From assembly GCA_035295665.1 (NCBI GenBank), contig DATGIQ010000656.1:1-32495 (forward strand): a stretch of DNA of 32,495 bases. Reading direction: 5' to 3'. The position numbers and the translations under genes were made by a program. Position 1 is the stretch's first letter; every line of letters begins with the position of its first letter. Source of the DNA: DATGIQ01 sp035295665 (GTDB lineage Bacteria; Planctomycetota; Planctomycetia; Gemmatales; Gemmataceae). Positions 8,910-16,257 of this stretch are shown here, in pieces. The notes under the pieces were generated by a model. It did no database searches. It saw only the letters and a program-made list of their open reading frames with translations, and was not told the DNA's origin.

Positions 8910-8959
8910 TCAACAAGGGGACAAGACCTCGAGAGTTCCAGGTCCCATCCCCTTGTTGA
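8910..8959 (-). terminator. Long hairpin between the first two adaptor genes (terminator or attenuator)
   Basis: The 12-base arms TCAACAAGGGGA (8910-8921) and TCCCCTTGTTGA (8948-8959) are perfectly complementary. An inner GACCT/AGGTC pair (8925-8929 with 8940-8944) extends the stem. It begins about ten bases after the stop codon of the upstream GAF-HlyD gene on the minus strand. No run of T follows, so simple Rho-independent termination is uncertain. Partial termination, mRNA end protection or processing are alternatives that could set unequal dosage of the adaptors. Confidence 0.55.
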
Positions 8960-8968
8960 AGAGAACGC

Positions 8969-11044
8969 TTAGAAGAAAAAGACGACCTTTTCGTAGAAGA
9001 ATTCCCAAACGCCGTAGAACAGGGAGTACCCCATCGCGTGGGGGCCGCAACGGACCTTGGCCGCCACTTCCGTGCCGGTCACTAGCAATTCCTTGGGGAG
9101 TGGATCTTTGATTCCTTCGCCTTCGATCTGGACATAGGCAACGACAACCGGCTCGGCGTCACTGGTATCTTCACGGTTCGGATTAGCCTCACCGCCGACG
9201 TCTTTGCGGTACAAGATTCCCTTGTAAGTCCGCGTCGGCAAACTTTTCAGGATGAGGTCTACATCCAGGTGATCGGTTTGGTTGTGTTCAAATGCCCGCA
9301 AGATTTGGCCGATGTGTTTTTGCGGGATCTTCAGCTCAATTTCCCAGCTTCCTTCTTTATCTCCGACGCGTAAGATCGGCTCATTCGGTTTGACCCCTTT
9401 ACCGGTGAGTTCTTCGCGGAAGCTCTGGTTCAGAACGACCCCGTCGATGGGAGACACAACCTGGAAGTAGCCGGCTTTCATTCCGGGCACGGCATGGACG
9501 CGGTCCCGAATGGCGTTGAGCTCTCTCGTTTTGAAATCCCGCGTGATGACTTCACTTTCGCGTTCCGTGCTGAGATTCAGCCTCTGTTCGGGCTTCGCAT
9601 TCACGAACTCTTGATCCAGTGCCAGCTCCTTTTGCTGGGCTGCCGCGATTTCGGACTCCAGCTTTTGCATGCGTTCTTCCAGGGACGTGTCGTGCATGAG
9701 GATCAGGGGTTGATCCTTCATCACGGTTTGTCCGGGCTCTACAATGAAGTGGTCGATTTTGCCTTCGACCGGCGCATAGATGTAGTTGCGATTTTTTGGA
9801 ACGAGTTGCCCCTTGGAATCCATTTTCAAGGGATAGGGAACGAGAACCATGATCAGAATGAGGAGGAAAACGGCTGCGGCAATGCTCAAGATGATAGCTC
9901 GGGCTTTACCGCCTAGACCTTCTTGTACCTTGGCCAATGGCTGCCAGACAAACCGCATGGGAATGCGGCGATGCTCGGCAGCATTGTAGAGTGCCGAGGC
10001 AGCATGGCGGCCAACGACTTCCAGCCGAGCGACGAGCTGTTCCGGCGACTGCGCTGGGTCGAAGCATTCCATCATGAGCCCGGAACGCGGTGGCTTCTTG
10101 CTCTCCGTTTCCCGCTCATCCTTCAAGGGGAGCACAACCAAGAGTTTGCTATTGCTTTCCGCAAGGTAGGCGTCGAGGGCTTGTAGAACTGCAGGCGGCA
10201 AACTATCGTCTTTTGTCCCTTGATAGATAAGCTTTTCGCCCCATACCAGCACCTTGTCGAAGAGCGTGGCCATCAGCCGGACCAGGTTGGAACGCTTTTC
10301 AACGACATCCGCGCCGCTGATCGCTTCAATGTGAGTCTTTTTGCCACGCCGCTGGGCAACGCTGACACGATCGCAATCGATAAGGCGGCGGCCCTCGTTG
10401 GCGACATGATAGCCCACTTCCATCGGATTCAAGCTGCCGTGAATCTGGCGGGCAAAGGATTCCAGCTGCGTCCAAAGGGTTTGCTGGCCGACCATCGACC
10501 GCAGCTGATGATTGCGCGTGTAGGAAGAGGCCAGCTCGGCCATGCGGGTGATGAACTGGAGAAAGCCTTGTTGGGCATTTGGATTGCGGTCCGCATCTTG
10601 CCAAACCTCCACCAGCCCCGCGACCTGTTTGTCAACCAAGATTGGGGCCAACAGGATCACATAATCGGTGGGGTTGCCGGGAGCCGGCTTACCTTCCTCC
10701 GTCGGCCCGGTGCCGCTGCGCGGAGGAATCATCTGAGGCCGGGCCATCTGGGCAGCCAGGCGAAGCAGCTCATCATGGGTTTGGCGATCCGTTTCACTGC
10801 GATCCAGCCCGGCTTGGCGAATGTTGATTTGGTATTGCAGTTGCAGATGGCCCTGAGGAGTCCGAACCCAAACCGCCCCGGCAGGAGCGGCGACTGCCGT
10901 CAGCACACGCTGAAGAAATTCACCATAGTAGTCGGCTGGCGCCAGATCGGCCTCCGACAATCGGGCAATTTCTTCAACCAGTCGATTGATCTGTTTTCGG
11001 GTTTGTTCGAGCTGTTCGAGGCTGATTTGGGGGTTAGAGCTCAC
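8969..11044 (-). CDS. GAF-GAF-TM-HlyD protein (cytoplasmic sensor fused to periplasmic adaptor)
   Basis: A 691-residue single-span protein. Residues 36-175 and about 190-355 look like two GAF domains (first: EFLQRVLTAVAAPAGAVWV, YVILLAPILVDKQVAGLVEVW; second: ANEGRRLIDCDRVSVAQ, KLLVVLPLKD). A membrane helix spans 383-403 (AIILSIAAAVFLLILIMVLV). A HlyD-type adaptor follows at 412-665 (YIYAPVEGKIDHFIVEPGQTV, a short hairpin, FQVVSPIDGVVLNQ, then barrel). The protein ends in an aromatic tail, EFFYEKVVFFF. It starts at GTG 11044, supported by GAGG seven bases upstream. GAF domains bind small ligands such as cyclic nucleotides, but no specific ligand can be read here. As the first gene of the minus-strand cassette it probably links a cytoplasmic signal to an envelope export complex. 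Whether the GAF domains bind anything is inference. Confidence 0.87.
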   Translation of the reverse strand: MSSNPQISLEQLEQTRKQINRLVEEIARLSEADLAPADYYGEFLQRVLTAVAAPAGAVWVRTPQGHLQLQYQINIRQAGLDRSETDRQTHDELLRLAAQMARPQMIPPRSGTGPTEEGKPAPGNPTDYVILLAPILVDKQVAGLVEVWQDADRNPNAQQGFLQFITRMAELASSYTRNHQLRSMVGQQTLWTQLESFARQIHGSLNPMEVGYHVANEGRRLIDCDRVSVAQRRGKKTHIEAISGADVVEKRSNLVRLMATLFDKVLVWGEKLIYQGTKDDSLPPAVLQALDAYLAESNSKLLVVLPLKDERETESKKPPRSGLMMECFDPAQSPEQLVARLEVVGRHAASALYNAAEHRRIPMRFVWQPLAKVQEGLGGKARAIILSIAAAVFLLILIMVLVPYPLKMDSKGQLVPKNRNYIYAPVEGKIDHFIVEPGQTVMKDQPLILMHDTSLEERMQKLESEIAAAQQKELALDQEFVNAKPEQRLNLSTERESEVITRDFKTRELNAIRDRVHAVPGMKAGYFQVVSPIDGVVLNQSFREELTGKGVKPNEPILRVGDKEGSWEIELKIPQKHIGQILRAFEHNQTDHLDVDLILKSLPTRTYKGILYRKDVGGEANPNREDTSDAEPVVVAYVQIEGEGIKDPLPKELLVTGTEVAAKVRCGPHAMGYSLFYGVWEFFYEKVVFFF

Positions 11045-11447
11045 CGGTGAACCTCGCAGTGAAAAGAGTCAAAAGCGCCGAGCCAGGCTAAGAAAAATTG
11101 GGAACAACTCATACTAGCGGACCCGCGCCACGCAGACAAGGGACGACGCCATTTATTTCCTCCGCTGAGGAGGAAGGAGATCGAGCCCAACGAGCCCTGC
11201 CTCAACCTTTGCAGCGTCGCCGGGTTCCGATCTATCGAGTAAGAGCAAGCGGCCGACCAACGGGTTCAGGGTTTTTGGCGATACCTGAGATTTCGGCATC
11301 TCCATCGATATCTCTCCGGGTCGGAATTCACCATCCCGCACCGCAACGACTGGGAGAATCTTAGCATAGAATTTCAGCGTATCAAAAAGTCGGCAAAGGC
11401 AGAAGCGAACCGGTAATGCAATCGTGAAATGTGACCGACCTCAACCG
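11045..11447. other. Intergenic stretch between the aldehyde oxidoreductase and the adaptor cassette
   Basis: About 400 bases separate the stop of the AorB-like gene from the start of the GAF-HlyD gene, both on the minus strand. The stretch should hold the cassette promoter, but no convincing -35/-10 pair was recognised. It contains one possible small minus-strand ORF (11153-11305) and a short hairpin TTCCTCC/GGAGGAA at 11157-11175 that overlaps the end of that ORF. The part 11306-11447 is comparatively AT-rich and shows no ORF of note. Confidence 0.5.
11153..11305 (-). CDS. Possible 50-residue peptide upstream of the adaptor cassette
   Basis: The frame starts at ATG 11305, with GGAGAG six bases upstream, and encodes 50 residues beginning MEMPKSQVSPKTLNPLVGR and ending PPQRRK. 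There is no signal peptide, Cys, double-Gly motif or membrane span. It is a mix of charged residues and a Leu-rich centre (LVGRLLLLDR). The gene lies 108 bases upstream of the GAF-HlyD start on the same strand, so it could be cotranscribed with the cassette. Codon use is less GC-biased at the third position than in the neighbours, which weakens the case. It may be a real small protein, a cassette substrate, or chance. No family was recognised. Confidence 0.3.
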   Translation of the reverse strand: MEMPKSQVSPKTLNPLVGRLLLLDRSEPGDAAKVEAGLVGLDLLPPQRRK

Positions 11448-13283
11448 TTAAACGGACGCCAATCCCAACTCCAGTAACTTTTCCGGAGTCGGCACGCCGT
11501 TCTCGTTCCAGCCGCGAGCGCGGTAGTACACCGGCAGCATCTGGTCGAGGTGCACCACCACTCCCTTGGCCGGGCCCGAGCGATGGGGGTCATTTAGCAG
11601 TCGCTTGGGCAGCGTGTCATCGGCGGCGTTCAGGCCGGCCCGGAGATTCCAGAGGCGCTCCAAATTCCAGGTCCTTTCGCCGGCTTTGACGAAGTCCTCC
11701 AAGGTGTAGGGCACGCCTGTCGCCGCGGCCGTGCAAGCCACCAAATCCGCTAGCGAGGAACCCGTGGTCGTGAAGAGGCAAACGCCGGTGGCATCGTGTG
11801 CGGTGGTGTTGTTCTGCTCCTTGGCCACCCACTCGGCTTTTCCGACCGGGGTATGTGGATCGTATTTTCCGCTCGATTCGATTCCCGGCGTCCAGGCGCG
11901 CAAGTGGCAGGCCCCGCGGTTGCACGTGGCGTAGGCAATGCCCATGCCTTGGAAGCCACGTGGATCATAGGCGGGAAACTCCTGTCCCTTGACCCCCATG
12001 AAGACTTCCGGATGCTGAAACTTGGCGCCCATCCGCGAACTTCCTTCGGCCAGCTCGTTGCCGAAGCCTTCCCGGTAAGCTGTCGCCTCCGTCATCCGGA
12101 CCAGGGCGTCTCCCGAGCCGAACCGCAACGGCATCTCCACTTGGCTATCCGCCACGATGCCCCGTTCGTACAGTTCCATGGCGGCGGCCAAGGTCGCGCC
12201 CATCGAAATCGGATCCATACCGAGATCGTTGCACAACCAATTCGCCTTGATGACAGCATCGAGGTCGCCGACACCTGTGTCGGCACCGAGCGCCCAGGCC
12301 GCTTCGTACTCGGGGCCCTCCCCGGCGGTCTTCCAGTTTCGCGGATGCATGTTAACCAGATACTTATCCGCGGTGCTCCCCGGCAGATGCGTCACCCGAC
12401 CGCAGGCGATGGTGCACGCAAAGCACGCTTTGTTGGTGAGCATCCGCTGGTTTTTGATCGAATTGCCATTGAGATTCTCGGCATGTTCGAACTGGCCCGA
12501 TTCGAAATTACGCGTGGGGCAACCGCCGAAGGCGTTGGTCAGATCGATCGTCGAAGCGGTGCCCAATTCAGTCATGCCCTGCCGGCCGGGCGCTTCGGCC
12601 AATTTTTTGCGCAGGGCCCAGACGGCCTTCATAAAGCCGGCCGGGCGAGCAATGCCGAGGCCGCGTGTGCCACGGACGGCCACCGCTTTGAGGTTTTTCG
12701 ATCCCATCACCGCGCCGACGCCGGAGCGGCCCGCAGCGCGGTGCTTGTCGTTGATAATGCAGGCAAAGCGGACCAGTCGCTCACCAGCCGGCCCAATGCC
12801 GGCGACGCGCACACCGGGAATGCCCAGCTCCTTGCGGATGCCATCTTCGGTCTGCGATGTCGTCTTTCCCCAGACCGCAGCCGCATCGCGGATCTGGACC
12901 ACATCATCGTAAATGAAGAGATAAACCGGCTTCGGCGCACGCCCTTCGAGGATCAGGAGATCGTAGCCGGCAAATTTGAGTTCAGGTCCCCAATGGCCAC
13001 CGGAGTTCGACGTGGTGATGGCTCCGGTCAGTGCTCCCTTGGTCACGACCATGTAGCGGGCGCCACAAGAAACCGGCGATCCGGTCAAGGGGCCGGTGGC
13101 GAAAATCAGTTTATTGTCCGGCGATAGAGGTTCGACCTGAGGATCCAGCTCTTGCCACAGATACCGGTCGCCCACGCCGCGGCCGCCGATGTATTCATGC
13201 AGCCATTCCTGGGGGATATCTTCGATTTGCCAGCACTGCCGGGTCAGATTCACGCGGAGCAGTTTTCCGGTCCATCCATTCAT
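11448..13283 (-). CDS. aorB: Tungsten-type aldehyde:ferredoxin oxidoreductase, catalytic subunit (AorB-like)
   Basis: A 611-residue protein of the AOR family, which oxidises aldehydes to carboxylic acids with a tungsto-bispterin cofactor and one [4Fe-4S] cluster. The cluster cysteines match the family pattern: Cys287, Cys290 and Cys294 in CFACTIAC, and Cys502 in DATGVC. The N-terminal pterin-binding domain is intact (SPVSCGARYMVVTKGALTG, SNSGGHWGPELKFAGYD), as is the AAGRSGVGAVMGSKNLKA stretch typical of the family. The length is normal. The start at 13283 has GGAGG six bases upstream. Upstream on the same strand are a 56-residue gene and a four-cluster ferredoxin that resembles AorA of Aromatoleum-type enzymes, so a two-subunit cytoplasmic enzyme is likely. 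No FAD subunit or pterin-biosynthesis gene is seen here. The metal, tungsten rather than molybdenum, is inferred from the family. Confidence 0.92.
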   Translation of the reverse strand: MNGWTGKLLRVNLTRQCWQIEDIPQEWLHEYIGGRGVGDRYLWQELDPQVEPLSPDNKLIFATGPLTGSPVSCGARYMVVTKGALTGAITTSNSGGHWGPELKFAGYDLLILEGRAPKPVYLFIYDDVVQIRDAAAVWGKTTSQTEDGIRKELGIPGVRVAGIGPAGERLVRFACIINDKHRAAGRSGVGAVMGSKNLKAVAVRGTRGLGIARPAGFMKAVWALRKKLAEAPGRQGMTELGTASTIDLTNAFGGCPTRNFESGQFEHAENLNGNSIKNQRMLTNKACFACTIACGRVTHLPGSTADKYLVNMHPRNWKTAGEGPEYEAAWALGADTGVGDLDAVIKANWLCNDLGMDPISMGATLAAAMELYERGIVADSQVEMPLRFGSGDALVRMTEATAYREGFGNELAEGSSRMGAKFQHPEVFMGVKGQEFPAYDPRGFQGMGIAYATCNRGACHLRAWTPGIESSGKYDPHTPVGKAEWVAKEQNNTTAHDATGVCLFTTTGSSLADLVACTAAATGVPYTLEDFVKAGERTWNLERLWNLRAGLNAADDTLPKRLLNDPHRSGPAKGVVVHLDQMLPVYYRARGWNENGVPTPEKLLELGLASV

Positions 13284-13359
13284 GAGGAACCTCCATTGCT
13301 GGCGTCCGTCGCCGGTTTCAGCATTTCGCCGTCATTGAAAAGATGCGATGAGAACGGGC

Positions 13360-13530
13360 TCAAGGTAAATTCCTGCCATCCAGATGTGGACTGGCCACAA
13401 CCGCAGTTCGACCGAGGATCGCCCCGAAATCCGGAAGGAGAACCGGCAATCCACGGCCATCTGCCAGGCGCAACGTAAACGATCGGAAGGGTTGCTTGTG
13501 CAACGCTGTGCGAATCGCATCCCTTTGCAT
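13360..13530 (-). CDS. Small 56-residue protein between the ferredoxin and AOR genes
   Basis: ATG 13530 is preceded by TAGGAGGGG, which overlaps the stop codon of the ferredoxin gene, giving strong translational coupling. The product begins MQRDAIRTALHKQPFRSFTL and continues RLADGRGLPVLLPDFGAI. This matches a pattern recalled from a widespread small hypothetical family, roughly 'I..AL..QPF.PF.L.LADGR...V.HPDF'. Those proteins usually run to about 65-70 residues and end in a strand such as 'EIIDLLLVT'. This one stops early at TGA 13360. In another frame the DNA just before and after the stop reads IYLEPVLIASF, which resembles the missing end, so a frameshift is possible. The function of the family is unknown. 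It may be intact but short, or a decaying gene. Confidence 0.62.
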   Translation of the reverse strand: MQRDAIRTALHKQPFRSFTLRLADGRGLPVLLPDFGAILGRTAVVASPHLDGRNLP

Positions 13531-13542
13531 AGCGTTCCCCTC

Positions 13543-14028
13543 CTAATGGGCAACGGCAGCAATCTGATGCCGCTGTTGCACCTTCTCGCCCCAGGACTCG
13601 AACCAGCTCCCCTTGCCGTCGCCTTCGGCCCAGTCGATTGCCCCCGTGGGACAAGCGGTGGCGCACGCTGGATTGCCGCCACAGAGGTTGCACTTGCTCG
13701 CCTTGTCCGTGCCGGGAAGTGTGAAGACCGTGCCGTACGGACACGCAATGGTGCACAGATGACAGCCCACGCACACCTCGCCCAGCACAACCTTTGCGCC
13801 CGTAGTCGAATCGATGGCGATGGCGTTCACTGGGCAGGCCATCATGCACCAGGCTTCATCGCATTGAAGACACGTGTACGGTGCATAGCTCGCTTCCTCA
13901 TCAAAAATATTGACCCGGATGACCGACCGCGATGGCTGAAACGTGCCGGTCTGCACCCACGAGCATGCCAGCTCACACTGCATGCATCCGGTACATTTAT
14001 CGGGAATGATTTGCAAAGCTCGGCTCAT
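13543..14028 (-). CDS. aorA: Four-cluster [4Fe-4S] ferredoxin subunit (AorA-like)
   Basis: A 161-residue polyferredoxin with sixteen cysteines in four groups: Cys12/15/18/22, 53/56/61/65, 86/89/92/96 and 113/116/121/125. This is the arrangement of HycB/DmsB-type electron-transfer subunits and fits four [4Fe-4S] clusters. The position upstream of an AorB-like catalytic subunit makes it the probable electron-carrying partner, as AorA is in Aromatoleum-type aldehyde oxidoreductase. The tail from residue 131 (WAEGDGKGSWFESWGEK) has no cysteines. There is no signal peptide, so the complex should be cytoplasmic. The start at ATG 14028 has only a weak GAG upstream. The next gene downstream starts 13 bases after its stop. 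Confidence in the Fe-S assignment is high; the AorA name rests on context and length. Confidence 0.88.
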   Translation of the reverse strand: MSRALQIIPDKCTGCMQCELACSWVQTGTFQPSRSVIRVNIFDEEASYAPYTCLQCDEAWCMMACPVNAIAIDSTTGAKVVLGEVCVGCHLCTIACPYGTVFTLPGTDKASKCNLCGGNPACATACPTGAIDWAEGDGKGSWFESWGEKVQQRHQIAAVAH

Positions 14029-14160
14029 GAACGTGCTCGGTTAAATGATGTAAGCGTATTGGTTTCAGTCCTCTGTTAGCATTGTTCTACCTCTTCAGGC
14101 GGAACGACCACAGTCGCCACACTCGTCCCAGGGGCCACTGGTCTCCCTCCTTTGGACAGC

Positions 14161-15618
14161 TCAACTGTCGCGCAGCTTGAAGCTGACGTATTTGGTTTCG
14201 AGATATGCTTCCAAGCCCTCATGCGCCAACTCCCGGCCGAGGCCGCTTTCTTTCATGCCGCCGAACGGACACTGCGGGACCGCTGGCACCGGATCGTTGA
14301 TGCAGATGATCCCTGCCTCCAACCCTTCTGCCATCCGCCAGGCGATGGTGAGATCATTCGTGAACACATACGACGCCAAGCCGTAGCGGGTGTTGTTGGC
14401 CGCCTGGATCACGTCCTCGATTTTGTTGAAATCGAGCAATGGCATGACTGGGGCGAACGGTTCATCGGTCAGGATCCGAGACTGCGGGGACAGATCGGCG
14501 AGCACCGTCGGCTCGAAGAAGTAGCCATGCTCGAAACGCGTGCTTCGCTTGCCGCCGGTCAATACCTTGGCGCCGTGCCGCTTGGCGTCATCCACGAGAG
14601 CGATGGCCTGCTCCATGGCCCGTTTCTCGAACATGGGGCCGATTTCCGTGCCGGCATCCAGACCGTTGCCCAGCTTCAGATTGCGGGCGAACTCGACGGC
14701 TGCCTCCGTGAATTTCTTCTGAACATCCTTATGGATAAAGAAGCGGCTGGGAGCGATGCAAACCTGGCCATTGTTGCGGAACTTGCCGATCACCGCCGCT
14801 TTAGCGACCGCTTCCGGATCTGCATCCGGAAAGACGATGAGTGGGGCGTGCCCTCCCAGCTCCAGGCTGATTCGCTTCACCTGATCCGCCGCTCCACGCA
14901 TGAGCTGTTTGCCGACCTCGGTGGAGCCAGTGAAGCTGATCTTGCGACAGATGGGGTTCTCCAGGAATTCGTCAGCAATTTCCTGCGCCGGCCCCATGAC
15001 CAAGTTCGCCACGCCGGCCGGCAGACCTGCTTCGATCATGCATTCGAAGACCTGAACCAGCGAGAGGGGAGTCTGGCTGGCGGGCTTAGCAACCACGGTG
15101 CAGCCGACTGCCAAGGCGGGGGCAATCTTCCGCGACTGGAGGGTGATAGGGAAGTTCCAGGGGCTGATTGCTCCGACCACACCGACCGGATGTTTGACGG
15201 TGACATGGCGTTTGCCCGGCTGGGAATTGGGGATTACCTGACCATAGGCGCGTTTCCCCTCCTCGGCAAACCACTCAAACGTGTCCGCCGAGTGAAGAAT
15301 CTCCGCCTTGGACTCCGCCACCGGCTTTCCCTGCTCCATGGTCAGGGTACGGGCAAGGGCATCCAAGCGTTCGCGCATCAGGTCGGCGGTCTTCTTAAGG
15401 ATCTTGGCCCGGTCCCAGGCGGTCAGCTTCATCCACGCCGGCATGGCCCGCTGTGCGGCCTCCAAGGCATGGCGGGCTTCGCCGCGGCCGCCGTACGCAA
15501 TCTCATCGATCACGGCTTCGGTGGCCGGGTTGATTACCCCAAGCGTCTTCCCGTTCTCGGCAGCGCTCCATTTGCCATCGATATACATGCGCTTGAGAGA
15601 GGCGGTTGCTGTGGCCAT
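14161..15618 (-). CDS. gabD: NAD(P)-dependent aldehyde dehydrogenase, succinate-semialdehyde dehydrogenase type
   Basis: A 485-residue aldehyde dehydrogenase of the GabD type, the usual length for that group. It oxidises an aldehyde, likely succinate semialdehyde or a similar substrate, to the acid. Catalytic and cofactor residues are visible: Asn155 in SPWNFP, Lys178 in AKPASQTPLS, the GSTEVG turn at 231-236, Glu253 in LELGG and the nucleophile Cys287 in NNGQVC. The Ser after KPA resembles NADP-using GabD enzymes, whereas NAD-specific ones often carry Glu. The start at 15618 is fixed by AAGGAG six bases upstream; a longer frame to 15654 is not needed. It lies 132 bases upstream of the aorA-like gene on the same strand, so both aldehyde-oxidising systems may share a physiological context. 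The exact substrate is not readable. Confidence 0.88.
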   Translation of the reverse strand: MATATASLKRMYIDGKWSAAENGKTLGVINPATEAVIDEIAYGGRGEARHALEAAQRAMPAWMKLTAWDRAKILKKTADLMRERLDALARTLTMEQGKPVAESKAEILHSADTFEWFAEEGKRAYGQVIPNSQPGKRHVTVKHPVGVVGAISPWNFPITLQSRKIAPALAVGCTVVAKPASQTPLSLVQVFECMIEAGLPAGVANLVMGPAQEIADEFLENPICRKISFTGSTEVGKQLMRGAADQVKRISLELGGHAPLIVFPDADPEAVAKAAVIGKFRNNGQVCIAPSRFFIHKDVQKKFTEAAVEFARNLKLGNGLDAGTEIGPMFEKRAMEQAIALVDDAKRHGAKVLTGGKRSTRFEHGYFFEPTVLADLSPQSRILTDEPFAPVMPLLDFNKIEDVIQAANNTRYGLASYVFTNDLTIAWRMAEGLEAGIICINDPVPAVPQCPFGGMKESGLGRELAHEGLEAYLETKYVSFKLRDS

Positions 15619-15783
15619 GAGCTGCTCCTTGTGGTTTCGGTTGGCTGCGACCAATCGAAATGTCGAGGGCGGACAGAATTAACCGATGTTCACCATTGTA
15701 ACGCGGATCAATCTAGGCTGCAAAAAAGGAGCGTCAAGCGCGTAAACTGCGGTTCGCAGGGCGGCAGCGTTCCCAAGCCCAGT

Positions 15784-15882
15784 TTACTTCGTGTCCTTTC
15801 GGCGGGACCACCAATCCAGGAACAAGCCAGTCGCCAATCCGGAGATCACGCCGTCACCGCAACCTCCCGCGACCAGGAACAT
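15784..15882 (-). CDS. Possible 32-residue small hydrophobic protein
   Basis: ATG 15882 is preceded by AGGA five bases upstream. The product begins MFLVAGGCGDGVISGLATG, continues LFLDWWSRRKDTK, and ends at TAA. It has a short hydrophobic, glycine-rich stretch with an 'AGGC' that recalls a lipobox, followed by a basic end. It lies downstream of, and in the same frame as, the 29-residue ORF 15916-16005. Together they would make a typical 70-75 residue small exported planctomycete protein interrupted by one TGA. It could be a real mini-protein, the second half of a pseudogene, or chance. Confidence 0.3.
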   Translation of the reverse strand: MFLVAGGCGDGVISGLATGLFLDWWSRRKDTK

Positions 15883-15915
15883 GGCTTCCTGAACCGGAAC
15901 AAGTCTGTACTCCGT

Positions 15916-16005
15916 TCAAGTGATTCCAGTAAGCCCGCACATGGCCAAGCGGACCGCGAATATCGCCATCCAGGCGAAGATGCATCGGATCAGATATCTG
16001 GCCAT
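15916..16005 (-). CDS. Possible 29-residue membrane peptide or first half of a broken small gene
   Basis: ATG 16005 has GGAG seven bases upstream. It encodes a basic N-terminus and a hydrophobic run (MARYLIRCIFAWMAIFAV, then RLAMCGLTGIT) resembling a signal or membrane segment, then stops at TGA 15916. Eleven codons later in the same frame comes the start of the next small ORF at 15882. The pairing suggests one small gene with an in-frame stop, but two independent peptides cannot be excluded. Confidence 0.28.
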   Translation of the reverse strand: MARYLIRCIFAWMAIFAVRLAMCGLTGIT

Positions 16006-16257
16006 CCCGATGCTCCGCTTCTCTGGAAACAAAACGCTGGTCGACCGGCTGCCAATCCGACAGGTGCACCTCTGCCGGTATCAGCAAACTTGGCAGGGCG
16101 CTGATCAGGCACAAAATCGACTCGCTCCATAACCCATTATTCCACAAAATCTTGCTGCGTGAATGGCCCGGGGCATGAAAGTTGCTATCGACCCGACGGG
16201 TAATTGTTTTCTTATTCGGTGAAATTCCGGGTTCGTGAGATTGCGGGGGAGGCAACC
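16006..16257. other. Upstream region of groESL
   Basis: This stretch should hold the groESL promoter. A CIRCE operator (TTAGCACTC, nine bases, GAGTGCTAA) was looked for and is not present. The only inverted motif noticed is the short ACCCG-A-CGGGT at about 16192-16202. No convincing sigma-70 type -35/-10 pair was recognised. The last eight bases of a strong ribosome site, GGGGGAGG (16245-16252), precede groES. Confidence 0.45.

Noticed and set aside
11796..13127. 443-codon plus-strand open frame opposite the AorB-like gene
   Set aside because: The opposite strand carries intact AOR motifs; this frame does not resemble a protein family.
15916..15918. TGA read as selenocysteine joining the two small ORFs
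   Set aside because: No selenocysteine insertion hairpin was seen after the TGA and no selenoprotein family fits. A stop, pseudogene or sequencing error is simpler.
14152..16104. 650-codon plus-strand open frame opposite the aldehyde dehydrogenase
   Set aside because: It is antisense to a gene with a full set of catalytic motifs. Its translation has no domain pattern. Long antisense frames are expected in GC-rich coding DNA.
16006..16257. CIRCE heat-shock operator upstream of groES
   Set aside because: The expected TTAGCACTC/GAGTGCTAA inverted repeat was searched for by eye and is absent.
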